A stretch of DNA of 64,000 bases from an uncultured Bacillaceae bacterium (GCA_947497585.1 CANMHG010000002.1:124001-188000), one strand, 5' to 3'; counted from the stretch's first letter, positions 31,540 to 41,224 are shown. Numbers and translations are program-made. The notes: a model not told the origin generated them from the letters alone.

Positions 31540-31848
31540 TTACGCGTTGATTTTTTCAATAACAACTTTAGTGTAAGGTTGACGGTGACCTTGTTTACGA
31601 CGGTAGTTTTTCTTAGCTTTGTATTTGAAAACAGTGATCTTTTTAGCACGACCATGTTTTTCAAGTTTAGCAGTAACAGTAGCTCCTTCAACAGTTGGAG
31701 TTCCAACTTTAACGTTTTCTCCACCTACGAATAAAACTTTGTCAAAAGTAACTGTTCCACCTTGTTCAACGTCAAGCTTTTCGATGTAGATCTCTTGACC
31801 TTCTTGAACTTTGATTTGTTTTCCACCAGTTTCAATAATTGCGTACAT
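31540..31848 (-). CDS. rplU: Large ribosomal subunit protein bL21
   Basis: A ribosomal protein that binds 23S rRNA. The 102-residue protein begins [18 protein letters not shown] and ends with the conserved [12 protein letters not shown]. It is the first gene of the rplU-prp-rpmA operon, behind a strong promoter and a structured leader. Confidence 0.98.
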   Translation of the reverse strand: MYAIIETGGKQIKVQEGQEIYIEKLDVEQGGTVTFDKVLFVGGENVKVGTPTVEGATVTAKLEKHGRAKKITVFKYKAKKNYRRKQGHRQPYTKVVIEKINA

Positions 31849-31959
31849 AATTGCACCTCCTATAATATGGACTAAGACTCGCCAACGACAGGCGCTTCCA
31901 ATGGGAAATCTTATTACCTGAGCTGAGCGGTTGTAGCAATGGGTGCTACAAACAATAAC
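31849..31959 (-). ncRNA. Ribosomal protein L21 leader RNA
   Basis: About 110 transcribed bases separate the predicted start point from rplU. They contain paired elements such as TGTAGCACCCATTGCTACA and the CGCTCAGCTCAGG segment, in the position of the L21 leader family of Firmicutes. This family is thought to bind a product of the operon to regulate it. Assignment rests on position and general look, not on a covariance-model match. Confidence 0.65.
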
Positions 31960-31965
31960 ATCAAA

Positions 31966-31994
31966 ATGTTATCACTAATACTATGCAATGTCAA
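31966..31994 (-). promoter_or_regulatory. Strong sigma-A promoter of the rplU operon
   Basis: On the minus strand a perfect TTGACA (31989-31994) is followed after 17 bases by TAACAT (31966-31971), upstream of the L21 leader. Confidence 0.75.
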
Positions 31995-32018
31995 TAAGTA
32001 TTACTAGATTAACAACAT

Positions 32019-32046
32019 GTAAAATAGAGGCAATATCATGCCCCTA
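32019..32046 (-). terminator. Terminator after the RNase E/G gene
   Basis: TAGGGGCA pairs with TGCCTCTA (one G-U pair) around a 6-base loop, followed on the minus strand by TTTTAC. It separates rng from the rplU promoter. Confidence 0.6.
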
Positions 32047-32066
32047 CTAGTGACAACTATTATATT

Positions 32067-33527
32067 TTACAGTAATTTAATCCGCTCTTCAATCTCTTTT
32101 TTCGAACCTACATGACGAATTGTGTATTTACGATCGGTTGTATTTTGTCTAGTTAGGAATATCGTTATATTTAACGTTTCTTCTAATCTTGTTTTATGGA
32201 CATCTTTCTCTCCAGTAATACATCTTATTACGGTTTCAGGTGCCTCTATCCAAACAGCTTCATAGTCCTTGCCTTTTAACTCCCAGAGTTCCCGTTCAAT
32301 TTTATAAGCGATGGATTCAGCGGATAATACCATTCCTGTCCCTTCACAAGTTGAACAAGGTGAACATAGAATTTCAGTTACCGTTTGATAAATTTTTTCC
32401 CTAGTTAATTCTAATAAACCGAGCTTTGTAAAACCAAGAACCTTCGTATCATTAGGATCTGCTCTTAAGGCTGCTTTAATAGTGTCTAACACCTGATGCT
32501 TATCTTCTTGAAACCTCATGTTAATAAAATCAACTAGTATAATCCCGCCAATGTCCCGTAGCCGAATTTGTCTTGCTACTTCTTGTGCTGCTTCTATGTT
32601 GGTTTTTAATATGGTTTCCCTTAAGTTGGATTTACCAAAAAATTTACCAGAGTTTACATCAATAACAGTCATGGCCTCTGTGCTTTCGATAATAATATAG
32701 CCACCATTATCTAACACAACTGTTTTATTTAGACACTTTTCAATTTCGTGTTCCACACCAAAATAGGAGAATATGTTCTCATTTTGACTATATATGTTTA
32801 TTTTTACATTATCTAACATTACTTTAAGTCTTTGGTAGGTGGAGAAATCATCTACTATGATTTCTTCAATCTGTCCACTTTGTACGAAATCACGTACTCT
32901 TTCCTCAATACTACTTTTATCAAATAAAAGGCTTGGAGTTTTCTGTTGATATCCTCGTATTTTTAGCATAGATTGATATTTATTTCGAAGGTAAAATAAT
33001 TCATTTAAAACTGTATCTTCGTGTTGTTTTTCGCATGATGTACGTATGATAAGCCCTTCATTCTCAGTGCAATGAGCCGATGCAAATGTGTGCCACTTAT
33101 CACGTTCTTGCTCATTTCTAATTTTTCTAGACACTGAGACAGTCTTACCATGGGGCTGATAGATTATGTATTCACCTTGAATTTCAATTACCCTTGAAAG
33201 TTTTGGTCCTTTTAGTTCACTACTGTCTTTTATTACTTGAACTACTATTTCCTCACCTTGATGTATTAGTTGTGATATTCGTTTTTCTTTATCCGGATTT
33301 TGAATAGAAGTAAATTCATCTATTGGTAAATATCCATTTTTATCACTACCTATATCTACAAATGCTGCTTCCATACCAGGAATAACGTCTATCACTCTTC
33401 CAGAATAAATATTACCAACTAAACTTTTCCGAGTTGGTTGGGTAAGAATAAACTGTTCAACTTTGTTATTTTTTACAATTGCGCCACGTTTTTCTGATGA
33501 ATTTATATTTAGTACTAATATGCTCAA
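32067..33527 (-). CDS. rng: Rne/Rng family ribonuclease (RNase G/E)
   Basis: An endoribonuclease of rRNA and mRNA processing. The 486 residues match RNase G length. The S1 domain (about residues 35-110; GNIYSGRVIDVIPGMEAAFVDIG) is followed by the RNase H-like and catalytic DNase I-like regions with TVIDVNSGKF and ILVDFINM, which hold the metal-binding aspartates. The zinc-link cysteines are in CSPCSTCEGTG. The TTG start has GAGG upstream. B. subtilis lacks this gene and relies on RNase Y and J; several other Bacillaceae keep it at this place between spoIVFB and rplU. Confidence 0.93.
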   Translation of the reverse strand: MSILVLNINSSEKRGAIVKNNKVEQFILTQPTRKSLVGNIYSGRVIDVIPGMEAAFVDIGSDKNGYLPIDEFTSIQNPDKEKRISQLIHQGEEIVVQVIKDSSELKGPKLSRVIEIQGEYIIYQPHGKTVSVSRKIRNEQERDKWHTFASAHCTENEGLIIRTSCEKQHEDTVLNELFYLRNKYQSMLKIRGYQQKTPSLLFDKSSIEERVRDFVQSGQIEEIIVDDFSTYQRLKVMLDNVKINIYSQNENIFSYFGVEHEIEKCLNKTVVLDNGGYIIIESTEAMTVIDVNSGKFFGKSNLRETILKTNIEAAQEVARQIRLRDIGGIILVDFINMRFQEDKHQVLDTIKAALRADPNDTKVLGFTKLGLLELTREKIYQTVTEILCSPCSTCEGTGMVLSAESIAYKIERELWELKGKDYEAVWIEAPETVIRCITGEKDVHKTRLEETLNITIFLTRQNTTDRKYTIRHVGSKKEIEERIKLL

Positions 33528-33586
33528 AGTTAGAACCTCACTTCTTTATCTCTTACCGATAATTAAACAGATAATTAGAAGTGAGG

Positions 33587-34453
33587 TCAATATGGATAGA
33601 TTAAATCTCCAACATGTTCTGTAGTACGCCTTTCGTTAAAGTAAGCATGTAACACTTCGTTTTCATCAAGTGGCACATGATGTTTACCCTTTTTACTAAT
33701 TATTATAGAATGTTTATTCCCACGATAAAACTTAACAAGTACTTCTTGTATTGTTTCTTTCTCATCAACAATTAGAGGTGTTACCCTTTGTATCTGAGAA
33801 GCATCCCCGTAATACCGCTCCAGTAAAAACCTCATAAAAACAAAATGTCGTTGTCTCCATTCCATCACAATCGAGAAGAGTAAAAATGAAATAATCATCC
33901 ATAAATGAAGTTGCGAAGGTGAGTAATACAATACAGCAAGTATAAATAGAACAACACCTATAATTGACGATCGTATGGTCATCTTATGTGCATCACTAAA
34001 AGGTTTTTTTAAAGAAAATAATAAAAGTAAAAGCTTTCCACCATCTAATGGCCAGATTGGTAGCAAATTAAAAAACAAAATAACTAAGTTGTGAAAAATA
34101 AATAGATCAAGTGTTTCTGGAGAAATAATAGAAAATGCATAAAAGATATAGCCTATTAAAATAAGGAATATATGTGTGATTGGACCAGCCAATATTACGA
34201 TTAACTCTTCTTTAATAGGACGGTTTCCATGCTCATCCATTTCTGCAACTCCTCCAAAAGGGAGAAGCTGAATTTTTTTTATTCTCCATGAAAAAAAATG
34301 GGCACCTGTCACGTGCCCCAATTCATGGATGAATACAATAAGGAATAGCATTAAAAGCTCTTTGAAATGAGCTGTTACAATTGATATTCCTATTACAACC
34401 CAAAATAGTGGATGTATTTTAATTTTTAATAATGTTTCCAACAACTTAGTCAA
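33587..34453 (-). CDS. spoIVFB: Sigma-K factor processing metalloprotease SpoIVFB
   Basis: An intramembrane site-2-type (M50) metalloprotease that cleaves pro-sigma-K in the mother cell. The zinc motif HELGH falls at residues 43-47, the same positions as in B. subtilis. The third ligand lies in the WPLDGGK motif (about residue 135). Six membrane helices and a C-terminal CBS-like domain are present. Its start overlaps the spoIVFA stop by eight bases, so the pair is translationally coupled. Confidence 0.96.
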   Translation of the reverse strand: MTKLLETLLKIKIHPLFWVVIGISIVTAHFKELLMLFLIVFIHELGHVTGAHFFSWRIKKIQLLPFGGVAEMDEHGNRPIKEELIVILAGPITHIFLILIGYIFYAFSIISPETLDLFIFHNLVILFFNLLPIWPLDGGKLLLLLFSLKKPFSDAHKMTIRSSIIGVVLFILAVLYYSPSQLHLWMIISFLLFSIVMEWRQRHFVFMRFLLERYYGDASQIQRVTPLIVDEKETIQEVLVKFYRGNKHSIIISKKGKHHVPLDENEVLHAYFNERRTTEHVGDLIYPY

Positions 34454-35237
34454 ACGATATCACCTGTATAGGATCGATAAAGGACTCACCCTTTTTGATT
34501 GCAAAATAATAGGTTCCTTTTTGTCCATCTTCACTATCTACCACTTTACCTACTGCTTGCCCGGAATCTACAAATTGATATAATGTTACATCAATTGATT
34601 GTAGCTTTGCATACCAAGTATGTGAACCGTCTGCATGCTGAATAATAACTGTTTTTCCTAAATCATCTTTATTTCCAACAAAGGTTACAACACCTTCATC
34701 AACCGCTTCAACCGACGACTTACTAACCGTTTCTACGGTTATTCCTTGACCGTTAACTTCAAAACCTTGAAGAACCCTTGCATTTGCTGGCACTGCGTAT
34801 TGACCAGCTGGCTTCACTTGATCTTCCTGCTCTTCTTTGCCTGTAGTTGATGTAGGAAAAATAGCAAGCGGGCTGCCAAATCTCTCTTCATATATCGTTG
34901 AAATAGCCGCAAATTGGAAATCGTTCTCCATCGTTTGCTTAACAAACTGTCTTGTTCCTTCTAATTGTGGAGATTGATTTTTATAGAGGATTGCTACAAC
35001 TAATATTAGGCAAATTGAAAATAATATTTTAAACAAAAATACTTCTTTTTTGAACAAAGGATGTCCTGAATCAGACGGACCTCCTTCATATGATGAAAAT
35101 CTTTCATGCCCGAACTTTTCTTCATCCCTAACAACAAATGGAGAAGGGTCCCTAAGAATTGTTGAGCCAGACGTGCTCTGTCTACTCTGTTTTCTCTTTG
35201 CGATTCTTCTTCTGATTTCATCCGCTCGATTACTCAT
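34446..35237 (-). CDS. spoIVFA: Stage IV sporulation protein FA (SpoIVFB inhibitor/anchor)
   Basis: SpoIVFA holds SpoIVFB inactive until it is cut by SpoIVB. The start is ATG 35237 (MSNRADEIRRRIAKR), matching B. subtilis MSHRADEIRKRLEKR. The longer frame adds 26 residues without homology, and the ribosome site here is weak. There is one membrane helix (about residues 72-90) and an extracytoplasmic LytM/M23-like domain (VLQGFEVNGQGITVET and so on; IIQHADGSHTWYAKL). The degenerate M23 domain lacks the catalytic set, as expected. Confidence 0.94.
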   Translation of the reverse strand: MSNRADEIRRRIAKRKQSRQSTSGSTILRDPSPFVVRDEEKFGHERFSSYEGGPSDSGHPLFKKEVFLFKILFSICLILVVAILYKNQSPQLEGTRQFVKQTMENDFQFAAISTIYEERFGSPLAIFPTSTTGKEEQEDQVKPAGQYAVPANARVLQGFEVNGQGITVETVSKSSVEAVDEGVVTFVGNKDDLGKTVIIQHADGSHTWYAKLQSIDVTLYQFVDSGQAVGKVVDSEDGQKGTYYFAIKKGESFIDPIQVISFD

Positions 35238-35321
35238 ATCTTTACACCATTCCCTTATAAACGAAGTTTGTACAATTTTATGACTTGTCCGGGGAAGATA
35301 TGACTTAAGAATCATCGAAAA

Positions 35322-35352
35322 AGAAAAAAGCCTTGCAGTAATTGCAAGACTT
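35322..35352 (-). terminator. Terminator after minD
   Basis: AGTCTTGCA and TGCAAGGCT pair around ATTAC, followed by six T residues on the minus strand. It ends the minC-minD unit before spoIVFA. Confidence 0.85.
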
Positions 35353-36151
35353 AACGTACACCAAAAAACTTTTTAAGTTTTGTAAACATCCCATTATTAG
35401 CCTCATCTAGAGATTGAAGCGGAATGGACTCTCCTAATATTCTTCTAGCAATATTTCGATAAGCAATTGCCGTTTTACTCGTCGAGTCAAGAGCAATCGG
35501 CTCACCATTATTAGATCCCTTAATGACAGCATCATCGTCCGCAACGATTCCAATTAAATCAATGGATAAATGAGTGACAATTTCATCCACATCTAGCATA
35601 TCCCCATTTTTAACCATATGATTACGAATACGGTTAATAATTAATTTAGGGGGTTCAATTTCTTCTTTTTCAAGTAAACCTATAATTCTATCAGCATCTC
35701 TTACAGCAGAAATTTCAGGTGTGGTCACAACAATCGCTCTATCCGCACCGGCTACTGCATTTTTGTAGCCTTGTTCAATTCCTGCAGGACAGTCAATAAT
35801 AATATAATCATAGTCTTGCTTAAGTTCAGCAATAAGCTTTTTCATTTGCTCTGGGGTTACTGCTGACTTATCACTTGTTTGTGCAGCAGGTAATAAATAC
35901 AATAAATCGTCAAAACGCTTGTCCTTAACTAGTGCCTGATGTATTTTACAACGATTCTCTACAACATCCACTAAATCATAGATAATTCGATTTTCTAAGC
36001 CCATGACCACGTCCAGATTACGCAAGCCAATATCAGTATCTACTAAACATACTTTCTTTCCAGCTAACGCAAGGGCTGTTCCAACGTTTGCAGATGTAGT
36101 TGTTTTACCAACTCCGCCTTTACCTGATGTAATAACAATAGCCTCTCCCAC
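35351..36151 (-). CDS. minD: Septum site-determining ATPase MinD
   Basis: A membrane-binding ATPase that recruits MinC to cell poles to block polar division. The 266-residue protein has the deviant Walker A GKGGVGKTT (residues 10-18), DIGLRNLD switch I and DCPAGIEQG switch II. The C-terminal amphipathic membrane-targeting helix is FTKLKKFFGVR. The start is GTG with AAGGAGG upstream, two bases after minC. Confidence 0.98.
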   Translation of the reverse strand: MGEAIVITSGKGGVGKTTTSANVGTALALAGKKVCLVDTDIGLRNLDVVMGLENRIIYDLVDVVENRCKIHQALVKDKRFDDLLYLLPAAQTSDKSAVTPEQMKKLIAELKQDYDYIIIDCPAGIEQGYKNAVAGADRAIVVTTPEISAVRDADRIIGLLEKEEIEPPKLIINRIRNHMVKNGDMLDVDEIVTHLSIDLIGIVADDDAVIKGSNNGEPIALDSTSKTAIAYRNIARRILGESIPLQSLDEANNGMFTKLKKFFGVR

Positions 36152-36153
36152 CG

Positions 36154-36837
36154 TTACATACCTCCTTCTAACCGTGTCAAATTGGGTCTAATATGTGTTA
36201 ACAATTGAAGACGATCTACGACAATCAATCCATTTTCATCAATATACGCACATTCCATCTCGTTTGTATCATCCTGATTATAATCAGGTGCCCTGTTCAT
36301 AATATCGCTAATACGAAGCTGTGAAGGACGCATAATTGATGCAGCTATAACAGCTTGTCCATTCCCATTACATCCCGCATGAGCGATACCTCGTAATGCA
36401 CCTAAAATAAATATATTGCCTTCTGCTATAACGGTTCCTCCAGGGTTAACATCACCTATTAATAATAAATCTCCCTGAACCTTTAGAATCTGCCCAGACC
36501 GGACAACCTTAGCAGCAGAAACAATTTCACTCTCTCTTTTTAATTCAAGTGCTTCCTCTTTAGTCAGTATATTACTTTCTATCGAATCAACAACTAAGTG
36601 TTTTTTATTACGTATAAGACCCCGTAACTGTTCTTGTTGTTCATTGGTAACATACCTATTTCCTACCTTTAAGCGAACTGGTAGTAAGGGCCCATCTTCT
36701 TCATGACGCTGATTAACTAAAAGCTTCTCTTCTAACTCAGCTACTAGATCCTGAAATGAACAAGAATCATCGAGATGTAACGTTAAACCGTCTTTTGTGC
36801 CTTTTATTGTCACATATTGTTGTTTTTGTCCTTTCAT
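36154..36837 (-). CDS. minC: Septum formation inhibitor MinC
   Basis: MinC inhibits FtsZ ring formation. The N-terminal FtsZ-binding domain (residues 1-105) and the C-terminal beta-helix MinD-binding domain ([40 protein letters not shown]) are both present. ATG 36837 behind GAGGTGA is preferred; the GTG three codons earlier is part of that ribosome site. The length is 227 residues. Confidence 0.96.
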   Translation of the reverse strand: MKGQKQQYVTIKGTKDGLTLHLDDSCSFQDLVAELEEKLLVNQRHEEDGPLLPVRLKVGNRYVTNEQQEQLRGLIRNKKHLVVDSIESNILTKEEALELKRESEIVSAAKVVRSGQILKVQGDLLLIGDVNPGGTVIAEGNIFILGALRGIAHAGCNGNGQAVIAASIMRPSQLRISDIMNRAPDYNQDDTNEMECAYIDENGLIVVDRLQLLTHIRPNLTRLEGGM

Positions 36838-36909
36838 GACGTTCACCTCAACGATTAATATTTCAACAAAAGGGTTCCATTTTCCTCTATCAATTCATTA
36901 GTTTTCTTA

Positions 36910-37419
36910 CTATTCCGTGACAGAAAGTCTCACCAATAACCTTTTAAATGGATAACATACTAATATTACAAATACACTATTTAAAACCAATGTTGAAAAA
37001 AGTCGATCACTTATAAAAAGAGATATATTCATATTTGTAAACCCAATAATTAGATTTACAGCATACACATAAAATTCTAGCAAAGTCACACCAACAATAC
37101 TTATAAATGAAATAATAAATATATTAGTCTGAAGTATTTTTACCGCTTTAGTTAGAACATATGAAATAATTGGATAAGCAAACATATAAACACCAATAAT
37201 TTCAGTATATACGATGTCAAATAGTAGTCCAAAAATAATAGCATATACTAAACCTAGCAAATGATTATAATAAACTACTATAAATACAAGTGCGATCATA
37301 ACAAAATGTGGAATAAATAACCGGTCCACATTAAAAAGCGTAGATGGTAATAAATCGACAAATACACTCTCAAGAACAAATAGTATAGTTAAAAGAAGTG
37401 GAAGAATTAGTTTTTTCAC
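36910..37419 (-). CDS. mreD: Rod shape-determining protein MreD
   Basis: A membrane component of the elongasome that links MreB to cell-wall synthesis. The 169 residues are almost entirely hydrophobic, with five or six helices, and carry the family look PLLLTILFVLESVF and VDRLFIPHFV. Its start overlaps the mreC end by four bases. Confidence 0.95.
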   Translation of the reverse strand: MKKLILPLLLTILFVLESVFVDLLPSTLFNVDRLFIPHFVMIALVFIVVYYNHLLGLVYAIIFGLLFDIVYTEIIGVYMFAYPIISYVLTKAVKILQTNIFIISFISIVGVTLLEFYVYAVNLIIGFTNMNISLFISDRLFSTLVLNSVFVILVCYPFKRLLVRLSVTE

Positions 37420-38282
37420 CCTTCTTCCTCCTCGTCTTCTGGTTCAATCATTGTGCGTTCTACTACGATAACATGATCGATTTGATAAAAGTTAGCAGCG
37501 GGCTTCACATATGCCATTTTAGTTAGCCCATGGTCCTCAGGTACTACCTCAATTACTTCACCAACTAAAAGACCTTCTGGAAACACTCCACCTAAACCTG
37601 ATGTGAGCACTTTTTGCTCTACTTCAATTTTTGCATCAAACGGAATTCTTTTAAATAAAAGTGCCTCTTTTTCCTTATCGTAACCTTCAATCAATCCAAA
37701 GGTATCTGTATCTCCACTTTGTATATAAGCAGATATTCGATTTTTTCGGTCAGGTGCACTTAATAACTGAATAGTTGATGTAAATTGTGAAGCATGTTTT
37801 ATTTTACCAATTAGTCCACTTGCCGTAATAACAGCCATGTCCTGCTTAATACCATGTTGGCTACCCTTATTAATGGTAACAACTTCATGCCAACGATCAG
37901 GGTTTCTAGCTATTACAGCTGCTTGTATCGAATTAAAGCCACGTAAACTTTCGGTTTTATCTAATATTTCTTGTAGTGTTTTATGCTCGTTTTTGAGATC
38001 TTGAAGCTCGGTTTCTAGCAATACATATTCATCTAGTTTAGACTTCAATAGTTTATTCTCTTCATATGTATTTTTTAGATCGTTCACGTTGCTAAAAAAT
38101 TGAGAGATGGAACGGGCTGGCTTGTGAATGATTGATTGTACCCAGCCCATTGAGTCTTTTACGAATTGTTCGGGCCATGATAGACCTTCACGTTCTTTTA
38201 GTGAGAAACCAATCAATGCCACCAGCACGATAATACTTACAAGCAATAATATTAGACGTTTATTTAAGAAAAATTGTGGCAT
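37416..38282 (-). CDS. mreC: Rod shape-determining protein MreC
   Basis: A bitopic membrane protein of the elongasome. An N-terminal helix (about residues 7-24), a coiled coil (about 67-110, NDLKNTYEENKLLKSKL) and the extracellular beta domain (VIARNPDRWHEVVTINKGS, GLIGKI, GGVFPEGLLVGEV) are visible. ATG 38282 (MPQFFLNKRL) follows AGAGGGTG; the GTG three codons upstream overlaps that site. It is separated from mreB by 221 bases that contain a GC-rich palindrome. Confidence 0.96.
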   Translation of the reverse strand: MPQFFLNKRLILLLVSIIVLVALIGFSLKEREGLSWPEQFVKDSMGWVQSIIHKPARSISQFFSNVNDLKNTYEENKLLKSKLDEYVLLETELQDLKNEHKTLQEILDKTESLRGFNSIQAAVIARNPDRWHEVVTINKGSQHGIKQDMAVITASGLIGKIKHASQFTSTIQLLSAPDRKNRISAYIQSGDTDTFGLIEGYDKEKEALLFKRIPFDAKIEVEQKVLTSGLGGVFPEGLLVGEVIEVVPEDHGLTKMAYVKPAANFYQIDHVIVVERTMIEPEDEEEEG

Positions 38283-38351
38283 GATTAACACCCTCTTGTT
38301 CTAATACATTAACGAAATCTTGATTTACTTTTTTGCTATGTTATATATGCC

Positions 38352-38480
38352 TGTTGCTTTCTGCTACAGGCACTCGCTTTCCGCGGGCGGTCCGTGAGCC
38401 TCCTCGGCGTTTCACGCCTGTGGGGTCTCACTTAACGCGCTTCTCCCGCAGGAGTCTCGTGCCTTCCGCAGAAATCAACA
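38352..38480. repeat. 129-bp nested palindromic GC-rich element between mreB and mreC
   Basis: Successive arms pair from the outside in: TGTTG/CAACA, TTTCTGC/GCAGAAA, AGGCAC/GTGCCT, GCGGG/CCCGC, GTGAG/CTCAC and a central GGCG TTTCA CGCC. GC content is far above the surrounding DNA. The core (cgctttccgcgggcgg, gagcctcctcggcg) resembles an interspersed intergenic repeat I recall from many Bacillaceae genomes. The only copy seen in this window lies inside the mreBCD operon. No coding capacity is credible. Confidence 0.85.
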
Positions 38481-38503
38481 TTGTAATCAAATCTCAATCT
38501 AGC

Positions 38504-39508
38504 CTATTTTTTAAATAAATGGATATGGTCTAGTGCTTTACCTGTTCCGATTGCAACGCAGTCTAGTGGATTTTCTGCGATGAGTACAGGCATGCTTGTT
38601 TCTTCACTAATTACCTTGTCTAGGTTGCGTAGTAAAGCTCCTCCACCTGTGAGGACAATTCCACGGTCCATTATATCAGCAGCAAGCTCAGGTGGCGTTT
38701 TTTCTAGTGTGTTTTTTACAGAATCAACAATCGCATAAACTGTATCATGTAAAGCTTTGGAAATTTCCTCTGCTGTAATTTCAATCGTCTTAGGTAGACC
38801 TGTTAATAAATCTCTACCTCTAATTTCCATATTTTCAACACCTTCTGGAGAACTTGCTGAACCAATCTCCATTTTGATTGCTTCAGCTGTACGATCTCCA
38901 ATCATAAGGTTGTATGTTTTACGGATGTATTGAACCATCGCATCATCCATTTCATCACCAGCAACACGAATTGACTGGCTTGTAACAATTCCTCCTAATG
39001 AGATGATTGCCACCTCAGTCGTCCCACCACCGATATCTACAACCATACTTCCCGTTGGTTCCCAAACAGGCAGGTTAGCTCCGATAGCTGCTGCAAATGG
39101 TTCTTCAATTGTATATGCATCACGCGCACCAGCTTGTCTAGTCGCGTCGATTACTGCCCTCTTCTCAACTGCTGTAATTCCAGATGGTACACAAACCATC
39201 ACATATGGCTTACGTGCAAAGAAGCTTTGGTTTTTAACTGCTTGCTTAATGTAATATTTCATCATCGTTGCAGTTGTATCGTAATCTGCAATTACTCCGT
39301 CCTTCATTGGACGTAGAGCTACTACATTGCCCGGTGTACGGCCGATCATATTTTTCGCATCGTTCCCCACTGCAACGATTTGTTTTGAGTCTGTTTGCAT
39401 TGCAACAACAGATGGTTCCCTTACAACAATCCCTTTTCCTTTTACATAGACAAGAGTATTTGCTGTTCCTAAATCTATTCCAAGGTCGCGTGTACCAATT
39501 CCAAACAT
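38504..39508 (-). CDS. mreB: Rod shape-determining protein MreB
   Basis: The actin-like cytoskeletal protein that guides lateral wall synthesis. The 334-residue protein has the phosphate-1 motif [14 protein letters not shown] (residues 7-20), the phosphate-2 motif [12 protein letters not shown], and the adenosine motif [13 protein letters not shown] near the C-terminus. It heads the mreB-mreC-mreD unit, likely read through to minCD as in B. subtilis. Confidence 0.98.
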   Translation of the reverse strand: MFGIGTRDLGIDLGTANTLVYVKGKGIVVREPSVVAMQTDSKQIVAVGNDAKNMIGRTPGNVVALRPMKDGVIADYDTTATMMKYYIKQAVKNQSFFARKPYVMVCVPSGITAVEKRAVIDATRQAGARDAYTIEEPFAAAIGANLPVWEPTGSMVVDIGGGTTEVAIISLGGIVTSQSIRVAGDEMDDAMVQYIRKTYNLMIGDRTAEAIKMEIGSASSPEGVENMEIRGRDLLTGLPKTIEITAEEISKALHDTVYAIVDSVKNTLEKTPPELAADIMDRGIVLTGGGALLRNLDKVISEETSMPVLIAENPLDCVAIGTGKALDHIHLFKK

Positions 39509-39631
39509 ATTATGTATCTTCCTTTCTGATACGAAATACCAAATGAGTGTTTTTTTATGTTTTTTTATTATGTTTTACTTCAAAAACCCATAACAAATAT
39601 TATATCGTACTACTATTAAAAAGGATAGTGC

Positions 39632-40324
39632 TTATACATACCCTTTTTCCTTGAGGCTAACATATTTATGTTCACCTATTATTAGATGGTCTAAAAGTTC
39701 TATCCCTAAAATTTTCCCACATTCCGCTAAGCGTTTTGTCACCTCAATGTCTTCTCTGCTTGGTGCTGGATCTCCTGACGGATGATTATGAATGCAGATG
39801 ATTGAAGCGGCTGACCTTCTGAAGGCTTCTTTGTATACCTCACGAGGATGGACAATTGAAGCATTAAGACTACCGATAAAAATTGTTTGTCGATGAAGTA
39901 CCTGGTTTTTGGTATTCAAGTAAAGACATACAAAATGCTCCTGTGAAAGAAAGCGCATGTCGTCCATTACATATTTAGCTCCATCTTCTGGTGAACGAAT
40001 AACATATCGGTCTTCATATTGAAGTCGTCCAATTCTTCTACCAAGCTCAATAGAAGCCATAATTTGAACAGCTTTTACTTGACCGATACCTTTTATCGCT
40101 GTAATTTCTTCAACACTTGCATCCTTTAAAAGCCGTAATCCTTCAAAATGATTTAATAGACGGTTTGAAAGTTGCAATACCGACTCTTTCTTCGTCCCAG
40201 TTCTTAATAAAATTGCTAGTAACTCTTGATTGGATAAATTTGAGGAGCCCTCAGAGAGTAAACGTTCTCTCGGTCTTTCATCATGTGGAAAATCACGAAT
40301 TAATAATGGAGACTCAGTTTGCAT
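39632..40324 (-). CDS. radC: RadC-family JAB-domain protein
   Basis: A 230-residue protein with an N-terminal helix-hairpin-helix domain (ITAIKGIGQVKAVQIMASIELGRR) and a C-terminal JAB/MPN metalloprotease-like domain. The zinc motif HNHPSGDPAPSREDI is intact. The name reflects an old link to DNA repair that has since been questioned, and the real substrate is unknown. The position between maf and mreB is the classic Bacillus arrangement. Confidence 0.95.
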   Translation of the reverse strand: MQTESPLLIRDFPHDERPRERLLSEGSSNLSNQELLAILLRTGTKKESVLQLSNRLLNHFEGLRLLKDASVEEITAIKGIGQVKAVQIMASIELGRRIGRLQYEDRYVIRSPEDGAKYVMDDMRFLSQEHFVCLYLNTKNQVLHRQTIFIGSLNASIVHPREVYKEAFRRSAASIICIHNHPSGDPAPSREDIEVTKRLAECGKILGIELLDHLIIGEHKYVSLKEKGYV

Positions 40325-40391
40325 TTTATCAATTCCTCCTAGAGCCTCCTAATAGCCTTATCATGTTCAAAAGTTAAAAGATTTACGCCAA

Positions 40392-40973
40392 TTACCCCTG
40401 GGTTTTATTTGCCTCAAACCCTAATTTCTGAAGTTCCCGAATGGTGCGGGAAATAGGCAATCCAACCACTGAAAAATAGTCACCGCTAATCCTCTTAACC
40501 AATACTGAACCGAGCTCTTGTATACCGTATGATCCAGCTTTATCTGCTGGTTCACCACTGTTAATATACTTCCAAATTTCTTCATCCGTTAATTCCCAAA
40601 ATACAACTTCTGTCCGTTCAAAAAAAGTAATTGCGTTATCATCAACGATGATAGCAACACCTGTTAATACTTCATGAACTTGGCCAGATAGCATCTTTAG
40701 CATAGTATATGAATCCTGTTTATCCTTTGGTTTCCCTAAGATTTGGTGGTCATATACAACAATTGTATCAGCTCCTAAAACAAAATCATTCGGATATTTT
40801 TTCGCAACGTCTCTAGCTTTTTGTTCTGCTAGTGACATGACAACTTGTTCAGGCACTAACTGAGGATCAACGACTTCTTCAATATCACTTACTGATATCT
40901 CAAAAGGAGTTTGAAGATTATTTAGAAGTTCTTTTCTTCGAGGGGAGCCTGAGGCTAAGATGAGGCGTTTCAT
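40392..40973 (-). CDS. maf: Maf-family nucleotide pyrophosphatase
   Basis: Maf hydrolyses non-canonical or pyrimidine nucleoside triphosphates and in B. subtilis affects septation and competence. The start is ATG 40973 (MKRLILASGSPRRKELL) with GAAGGGTG upstream; the longest frame adds 37 spurious residues. Motifs are SGSPRR (residues 8-13), VVDPQLVP, VLGADTIV and the ExxDKAGSYGIQ block. It has 193 residues. Confidence 0.95.
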   Translation of the reverse strand: MKRLILASGSPRRKELLNNLQTPFEISVSDIEEVVDPQLVPEQVVMSLAEQKARDVAKKYPNDFVLGADTIVVYDHQILGKPKDKQDSYTMLKMLSGQVHEVLTGVAIIVDDNAITFFERTEVVFWELTDEEIWKYINSGEPADKAGSYGIQELGSVLVKRISGDYFSVVGLPISRTIRELQKLGFEANKTQG

Positions 40974-41145
40974 ATAGTAATCACCCTTCTCATTTTTATT
41001 TCTTACAGATTTGGAAGATACTTTACTATCGTACCAAAGAAACATGACAATAAACAATTTACCAAAATTGAATTTTACTACCAAATTTAGTGTTCAACAA
41101 AACGGTATTTTTATGAAAAGATTTATAATTCTTAATGAAAAAGGT

Positions 41146-41173
41146 TAAAAAAAGGAACGTTTCCGCTCCTTTT
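41146..41173 (-). terminator. Terminator after spoIIB
   Basis: GGAGCG and CGTTCC pair (one G-U) around a GAAA loop and are followed by seven T residues on the minus strand, about 50 bases beyond the spoIIB stop. Confidence 0.8.
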
Positions 41174-41224
41174 CCGGGTATTTTGTAAGTGAAAATTTAA
41201 TTTTATATAGTTTGAGAATTTTTA

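Noticed and set aside
38333-38518. Short plus-strand open frame across the palindromic element
   Set aside because: Its residues come from the GC-rich palindrome; there is no ribosome site and it would overlap the mreB end.
39590-39640. Hairpin at the radC 3' end as a terminator
   Set aside because: The arms around 39617-39648 pair poorly and fall inside the radC coding end.
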